From positions 1 through 47,022 of the forward strand of contig NZ_JAIEPN010000089.1 of NCBI RefSeq assembly GCF_019748365.1: DNA of 47,022 bases, written 5' to 3'. This DNA comes from Novosphingobium sp. (GTDB lineage Bacteria > Pseudomonadota > Alphaproteobacteria > Sphingomonadales > Sphingomonadaceae). A program made the translations under genes and the position numbers. Shown piece after piece: positions 42,620 through 47,022 of this stretch (positions within the stretch are counted from its first letter, which is position 1; each line of letters begins with the position of its first letter). Below the pieces are notes generated by a model, which was not told the origin of the DNA, did not search any database, and worked only from the letters and a program-made list of their open reading frames with translations.

Positions 42620-45294
42620 GTAGTTGTCTGGCCCCGAAGGGCCGGCGTACGCCGGAGCTGCAGGCCCGGCCCTGCCGTCGGCGCAAGCATCGCAGGCCGT
42701 GCCGCACTGGACCGACCGCCTCCGACCAGCGCCTGCAGATCAATCATCGCACGGGCCATGCCGAGGCCGAACGGCCCCGCAACATAGCGCGGTTCCCAGA
42801 CCGGAGAAAACTTGTCCTTGAAGGCCCGCAGCCCTTCGAAGCCGTAGAAATCCTCGCCGTGGCGGTAAAGCAGCGCGCCAGCCTTGGCCCAGATCGGTGC
42901 CAGCTTGCGCGCCTCGATCCCCGCGAGCGGCGACACGCCAAGATTGAACCAGCGATAGCCTTCCTCCTGTGCCCACGCCATCAGGCGCAGGAACAGGAAA
43001 TCCATTGTGCCATAGGGCAATCGATCAAGGTGACGCATGAGGTCCACCGAGATCTCGTCCTTGCTCCGGGTCGACCAGATATTGGCAAAGGCGACGATCC
43101 GGCTCTCCCAGCGCACGACCGCGCAATCGAAGCGGACCAGGTAGGCCGGATCGAACCGGCCGACGCTGAATGCCTTTTCCGTATGCCCTTTTTTGGCAAG
43201 CCAGCAGTCGGAAACGGACCGGAGTTCGGGTAAAATGGCGGGCACTCTCGCCGCAGGAATGATCTCGAAGCTGGCACCATCGCGCAGGGCACGCCGCTCG
43301 GCATAGCGCAGGCCCTTGGCTTCCGGCCCGGCCAGCGAGAACCGGGCCAGATCAACATTGGCATCCTCGCCGTATTTGACGATCTGAAGGCCGAGATCGA
43401 TCGCGATCGGGAGGGCCTCTGCAGTCAGTTGATAGAGCATGAGCCGGCCCTGTGCGGCATCGGCGCGCTCGCGCAGCTGCCAGAGCAGATCGGCCCATGC
43501 CGCTTTCGGGCCGACCGGATCGCCCATGACGATCCAGGTATGGCCCTGGATCTGGTACATCACGAAGGCGGTTTCGTCTGCCGAGTAGAGGAACCGCTTG
43601 TCACCCGTCCAGGCGAGCAACGCACAGGTCCTCGTGGAGTGCTGCAGCGGTCCTGAGGAGCGAGGCAGTCCAGGGCAGCCCTCCTCACGATCCTCGATGG
43701 CGGGCCCGAACAGCCAAGCCAGAATGGTGCAGATGACCAGAACGGCAGCGGCCACACTGGCGCGCAGGAAACGGGACGCATCACCGTTCCATGCGAATTG
43801 CCACCAGAGGTCATCAGCATAATCGACATGCTTGAAGGCAAAGAAACCGATCCAGATGGAAAGACCGAGCGCGCAGGCCACTGCAGCCATCCAGATCGGG
43901 GTGAAGTAGCGGACCGTCAGCGCGGTTCGGCGGTAGAAGGCTCTCCGCGTTGATTGAAGAACGGCAGCGATCACCAGCAGGATGACGGCTTCCTCATAGT
44001 CGAAGCCCTTGAGCAGCGAGAAGATCGCACCCGCCAAAAGGACCGCGCGGGTGAGCAGAAACGCACCGTCGAGCCGCCTGTAGAGCCCGGGGGCAAGGAG
44101 CAGGAGTGCGGTTCCCGCAAGACTTGCGGCAATGTGGGAGGCTTCGATGAACGGTAGTGGCACAAAGCTGCGCAGCGCAAGGAGGCGATCGGGAATGCCG
44201 GGCAGGGACCCGGAAAGCAGCAGCATCAGGCCGCCCGTGAAGGTCAGAGCCGCGAGGCAGCGAGGTGCCATGACAGCCAGCACCGCTTGCGAGGCATCGA
44301 GCGCAAGAACGACTGGTTTGCGCCAGACGCTGCGTTCGTGAACCGCCAGCATCAGTGCTGCGACGAGCAGCGGCAAAAGATAGTAGATAGCCCGGTAGGC
44401 AATGAGCGCGGCCAGCATCGCAGGCTTTGCCACATCCGGCACCGCGGCGATGATCACGGCTTCGAACACCCCCACACCGCCCGGAACATGCGTTACTAGC
44501 GCGGCGATGATGGCAAGCGCATAGGCCAGAAAGAACAACGGGAATGCCTGCGGGGAAAGGGCGGGCACCAGCACGAAAAGTGCGGCGCTCGCTGCCAGCA
44601 GATCGAGGCTGGCCACACTGATCTGGATCATGGCCTGCCGCGCGGAGGGCAGGGGCAGCGCCCAGCGGCCCAGGCGCAGCTTCCGCCCGCCAGCCCGCGC
44701 AGTCCACAGCAGCCCTGCCAGACCTGCTAGGAGTGCTGCGCCGACAAGGCTTTGCAGCGCAGGCTCGATCAGGACCGGGCCCATTGGCAAGGCCGCCGGG
44801 TGTAGGACGAGCGCCAGGGCGGCCATGACGATCACGCCGCTCCAGAAGGCGAGACTGGCATTCGCGATCACCCGCATGACATCGGCCGCATCGAGCCCGC
44901 TGCCGCTGTAGATGCGGTATCGCGCCGAGCCGCCGGTAATCAGCGAAAGCCCGAGATTGTGGCTCAGCGTATAGCTGGTGAACGAGGCAAGCGCGGCTGT
45001 GCGCCAAGGCAGCCGCTTGCCGATGACCTGCAAGGCCAGCACGTCATGGAACGTCAGCAGCACATAGCTGGCGGCGGTGAGAGCGAGCGCGCAGGCCCAG
45101 CGCCACGCATTGAGCTGCCGCAGCGCCGCGCTCACATCGCGCAGGCGCACCTGATCCAGCAGGCCGTGCAAGGCGAACAGGCCGATCCCCGCCAGCGCCA
45201 GCACGGCACCGAGATGGACTGCAGTCCGGTGTCGGCGATACAGACTGCCGAAGCTGCGGACGAGCGCGGTCTCCGGTCTCACGCGCGGTGCCAT
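42589..45294 (-). CDS. mprF: Phosphatidylglycerol lysyltransferase/flippase MprF (LpiA-like)
   Basis: MprF transfers lysine (or another amino acid) from aminoacyl-tRNA to phosphatidylglycerol and flips the product to the outer leaflet, lowering membrane negative charge. The 901-residue protein has a long N-terminal membrane part (about 14 helices, residues 25-535, with LSHNLGLSLITGGSARYRIY and THVPGGVGVFEAVIIAA) and a C-terminal DUF2156 GNAT-like synthase domain (about 560-860, with WIVMGDPVG, SVSDCWLAKKG and GMDFLFLRLMAWAQEEGYRWFNLG-type segments). The last nine residues (ALSDQSGSS) and the stop are encoded by the inverted-repeat element. The start overlaps the DUF2147 gene by 16 bases. Confidence 0.93.
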   Translation of the reverse strand: MAPRVRPETALVRSFGSLYRRHRTAVHLGAVLALAGIGLFALHGLLDQVRLRDVSAALRQLNAWRWACALALTAASYVLLTFHDVLALQVIGKRLPWRTAALASFTSYTLSHNLGLSLITGGSARYRIYSGSGLDAADVMRVIANASLAFWSGVIVMAALALVLHPAALPMGPVLIEPALQSLVGAALLAGLAGLLWTARAGGRKLRLGRWALPLPSARQAMIQISVASLDLLAASAALFVLVPALSPQAFPLFFLAYALAIIAALVTHVPGGVGVFEAVIIAAVPDVAKPAMLAALIAYRAIYYLLPLLVAALMLAVHERSVWRKPVVLALDASQAVLAVMAPRCLAALTFTGGLMLLLSGSLPGIPDRLLALRSFVPLPFIEASHIAASLAGTALLLLAPGLYRRLDGAFLLTRAVLLAGAIFSLLKGFDYEEAVILLVIAAVLQSTRRAFYRRTALTVRYFTPIWMAAVACALGLSIWIGFFAFKHVDYADDLWWQFAWNGDASRFLRASVAAAVLVICTILAWLFGPAIEDREEGCPGLPRSSGPLQHSTRTCALLAWTGDKRFLYSADETAFVMYQIQGHTWIVMGDPVGPKAAWADLLWQLRERADAAQGRLMLYQLTAEALPIAIDLGLQIVKYGEDANVDLARFSLAGPEAKGLRYAERRALRDGASFEIIPAARVPAILPELRSVSDCWLAKKGHTEKAFSVGRFDPAYLVRFDCAVVRWESRIVAFANIWSTRSKDEISVDLMRHLDRLPYGTMDFLFLRLMAWAQEEGYRWFNLGVSPLAGIEARKLAPIWAKAGALLYRHGEDFYGFEGLRAFKDKFSPVWEPRYVAGPFGLGMARAMIDLQALVGGGRSSAARPAMLAPTAGPGLQLRRTPALRGQTTTALSDQSGSS

Positions 45295-45710
45295 AGCTGC
45301 GACTTGCAGATGAAGCCGCCCAGAATGCAGCCGCTGATCTTGAGCGTGTTCTCGTCAGGCCTGGTGATCGTGGAATAGAACGTGCGCCCCATGTCCGGCA
45401 CGAAGACGTGGCCTTCCCAGGCATTGGGCCCGGTTTCGCGATAGTCGTAGAGCAACTGGGTGCCGACAAGTTTGGCGGTGCCAGCTTCGCGCGCTTCTGC
45501 TTCCGCCTCGGGCGTTGCCCACACGACCCAGCCACACAGCTTGCCGCCGCAATCGCCTGTTTCGACTTTCACGTCGTTGTAGGGGTTGATCCAGGCGGAA
45601 CGGGCAGTTGGGGATGATGCAGGCTGCGCGTGGGTCTGAACCGCGGTCAGCGCGGCAAGGCCAAGCGCGAGGCCGAGCGCCAGGCTGGTCGATAGGCGTG
45701 AAGCAGGCAT
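45279..45710 (-). CDS. Secreted DUF2147-family protein
   Basis: The 143-residue exported protein has a signal peptide (SLALGLALGLAALTAVQTHA). The mature part carries DUF2147 features: VKVETGDCGGKLCGWVVWA, QLLYDYRETGPNAWEGHVFV, PDMGRTFYSTI, and LKISGCILGGFICKSQLWHR with paired cysteines. Start ATG 45710 has a GGGGA site just upstream; the longer frame runs into virJ and is rejected. It lies between virJ and mprF and overlaps mprF by 16 bases. The function is unknown; its position suggests a periplasmic role with the lysyl-lipid system. Confidence 0.88.
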   Translation of the reverse strand: MPASRLSTSLALGLALGLAALTAVQTHAQPASSPTARSAWINPYNDVKVETGDCGGKLCGWVVWATPEAEAEAREAGTAKLVGTQLLYDYRETGPNAWEGHVFVPDMGRTFYSTITRPDENTLKISGCILGGFICKSQLWHRA

Positions 45711-45745
45711 GACGGGTCCCCTGTCATTCAAAACTGGAGCGGGAC

Positions 45746-46513
45746 TTATCGGGCCTTGGCTGACAGCTGGATGAGAGGCTCCTGAAACTCTTGTAATGCT
45801 TTGCGGGGTGCCGAGGCATCTATGCCGCCCAGCACCGCAGCGTGGACCGCGTGCATGTCCCAGTCGAGAGCATGGCCGCCGGGAAGCGGCACCCGGCGGA
45901 CATTCTTTCCGGGCAAGAGAGGGCATGGACTGTCAGTTTCATCCGCGCCGTAGATGCAGGTCAGCGGTGCCCAGTCGAGCTGCCGCAGCGTTGGCAGCGT
46001 TGGCCCGTCGGGCTTGCCCCAATCGAGCATCTCTCCAAGCGAAATCTGCAGATAGAGCGTGTTTGTCGGCACGATCAGAACGACACCCTGCACTTTCGCA
46101 CGCAATGCCGGCGCAAGGCCGGGCAGGCTGGCCTGCAACGCATCGGCACCGAGCGAATGGCCGATCAGCACGACCTTGTCCGCATGACCGAAGGCGAGGG
46201 CCTTGCGGATCGCTTCGGCGGTGAGGGCGGAGACTTCGGTCAGCGAGCGGTGTTGGCGAAAGTAGGCAAGGGAATTGACGGCCAGAACAGGAATGCCGTC
46301 GGCGGCAAGGCGCGATCCGATCGCGCTGCCCATTGCGATCCGGTAGCCGACGTCGCCCGAGACATACACGACCGCAAGCCGTGCGCGCCGCGGGATTGGT
46401 GTGCCGGTCGCCGGGACGGGCACGAACACTTCGCGGTCGAAATAGCCCGCCACGATCAGAAACCCCGTCAGCGCGAGCAGGAGGGCCAGCATGGCCCCGA
46501 GCAGGCACTTCAC
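45746..46513 (-). CDS. virJ: VirJ/AcvB-family periplasmic alpha/beta hydrolase
   Basis: The 255-residue protein has an N-terminal signal/anchor (AMLALLLALTGFLIVAGYF) and an alpha/beta-hydrolase core with the nucleophile elbow Ser120 in VVLIGHSLGADALQ, the strand LAVVYVSGDVGY, an acid region YGADETDSPCP and a late His in GGHALDWD. AcvB/VirJ proteins are encoded with lpiA/mprF in rhizobia and agrobacteria and are reported to hydrolyse aminoacyl-phosphatidylglycerol. The start appears to be GTG 46513; ATG 46492 is an alternative. It is first in virJ-DUF2147-mprF. Confidence 0.87.
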   Translation of the reverse strand: MKCLLGAMLALLLALTGFLIVAGYFDREVFVPVPATGTPIPRRARLAVVYVSGDVGYRIAMGSAIGSRLAADGIPVLAVNSLAYFRQHRSLTEVSALTAEAIRKALAFGHADKVVLIGHSLGADALQASLPGLAPALRAKVQGVVLIVPTNTLYLQISLGEMLDWGKPDGPTLPTLRQLDWAPLTCIYGADETDSPCPLLPGKNVRRVPLPGGHALDWDMHAVHAAVLGGIDASAPRKALQEFQEPLIQLSAKAR

Positions 46514-46899
46514 AGCGGTGCGCTGCAGTTAGCACAAGGGCGCATCAGTTTCTCCGGCCAGAGTTAGAATCGACCGCCCCTTTCGCACACCGCTTTGCCG
46601 CGCTGAATGGAATGAGGGTTACCGTTTTGACAGATCCGGCCAGTGGGCGAACTGCAAGCGCCAGCGGACCGGCAGGCCGATGGCCTTGCCAAGCGTGGCC
46701 ATCGGTTGGAGCGCCTTGTCGGGCCGGTTCCGTAACCGCTTCGACGATTTGAACGTACTGCTTTGATCCGGATGTAAAAATCAGAATGAAAATTTCTTAA
46801 TGTGCCGGAAAGCTGCCTGATCGCGGCGCTGGACTAGGGAGATGTCAACCAAAAAATTCGTTCTGAGGATCTGACGGGTTGCGTTCGTCTGGAGATACT
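46514..46899. other. 386-bp intergenic region upstream of virJ
   Basis: It contains the presumed promoter for the virJ operon near 46514-46620 and leaders for the interrupted gene at 46900. The part 46770-46900 is AT-rich, as expected of promoter DNA. A minus-strand open stretch (46620-46778) reads MATLGKAIGLPVRWRLQF in its last third, but it is short, has no ribosome site and matches nothing I can name. I see no RNA gene. Confidence 0.5.
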
Positions 46900-46949
46900 A
46901 TGAGAAACTTCCAAAATATTGCTCGCTTTGGAATTTGTACGCTGGCGGC
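46900..46949 (+). pseudogene. Start of an exported-protein gene interrupted by an IS21-like element
   Basis: An ATG at 46900 follows GGAGA (46891-46895) and opens MRNFQNIARFGICTLAA, which looks like a signal peptide start: basic and polar N-region, then the beginning of a hydrophobic core. After 16-17 codons the sequence becomes the terminus of a mobile element (TGTCAAC at 46950), and the frame stops soon after. The rest of the gene, if it survives, lies beyond the element and outside this window. The family is not identifiable. Confidence 0.55.
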
Positions 46950-47022
46950 TGTCAACACCGGGATAAAAACGGGCCAGGCACCGGTTTAAAAAGGGGCCAG
47001 TTGGGTTGAATAAAAAGCCCCA
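46950..47022. mobile_element. Terminus of an IS21-family-like insertion sequence (partial)
   Basis: The DNA changes abruptly at 46950 to TGTCAACACCGGGATAAAAA and shows three spaced copies of a short motif: ATAAAAACGGGCCA (46963-46976), TTTAAAAAGGGGCCA (46985-46999) and AATAAAAAGCCCCA (47009-47022). IS21-family ends start with TGT and carry multiple subterminal repeats of this type. The element continues past the window, so istA/istB cannot be checked. Orientation is unknown. Confidence 0.65.

Noticed and set aside
42642..42655. 14-bp palindrome CCGGCGTACGCCGG next to the MITE-like element
   Set aside because: It lies inside mprF coding sequence and is GC-rich, so it is likely to be coincidental.
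46620..46778. Short minus-strand ORF containing MATLGKAIGLPVRWRLQF
   Set aside because: Short, without a ribosome site and with no family I can name; kept only as a note in the intergenic entry.

Overview
The window is high-GC chromosomal DNA of an alphaproteobacterium, most likely a sphingomonad (Novosphingobium-like). The evidence is the FYDLN-type TIGR02300 gene divergent from aroA-cmk, a class II (CP4-like) EPSP synthase, a non-discriminating-type AspRS, an acpP-fabF-mltG cluster and several TonB-dependent receptors. The genus is inferred from gene content and style; no database was searched.

Layout. 1-2.6 kb: end of an OPT-family transporter, convergent with AMP nucleosidase (amn). 2.7-9.2 kb: a secreted Ntn-hydrolase acylase divergent from a 1393-residue RTX protein that carries three copies of an unnamed ~155-residue module plus LamG-like and PA14-like domains. 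9.3-14.2 kb, minus strand: rplI-rpsR-rpsF, a PilZ protein, a MarR-acetyltransferase fusion behind a 34-bp perfect inverted repeat, and cmk-aroA. 14.3-21 kb: TIGR02300 gene, tRNA-Ala(GGC), an Hsp70/YegD-like gene overlapping a Gre-factor-like gene, a 2OG-Fe(II)-type oxygenase, an EVE protein, an LplT-like MFS carrier and pgsA. 20.9-24 kb, minus strand: rnd-oxyR, then parD-parE-SMR efflux gene joined by stop/start overlaps. 24.2-29.4 kb: aspS, acpP-fabF-mltG and a 2H phosphoesterase.

29.5-47 kb is more accessory. tRNA-Met is followed by two fused, degraded tyrosine integrases. Next is a divergent pair of operons sharing a palindromic control region: an ATPase with two DUF3526-type ABC-2 permeases to the left, and a siderophore-type TonB receptor, a DUF1826 protein and a receptor with an unusual plug to the right. 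This is probably a metal or metallophore locus, possibly under Zur-like control. A PDZ protein, response regulator and histidine kinase follow. A 279-bp MITE-like element with 25-bp perfect terminal inverted repeats lies between the kinase and the convergent virJ-DUF2147-mprF lipid-modification operon, and encodes the last residues and stop codon of MprF. The right edge is the terminus of an IS21-like element inserted at codon 17 of a small exported-protein gene.

Strongest candidates for something undescribed: the MITE-like element, the metal-type divergon with its palindromes and HxD...H-bearing DUF1826 protein, the three-module RTX protein, the MarR-GNAT autoregulatory site, and the toxin-antitoxin-coupled SMR pump.
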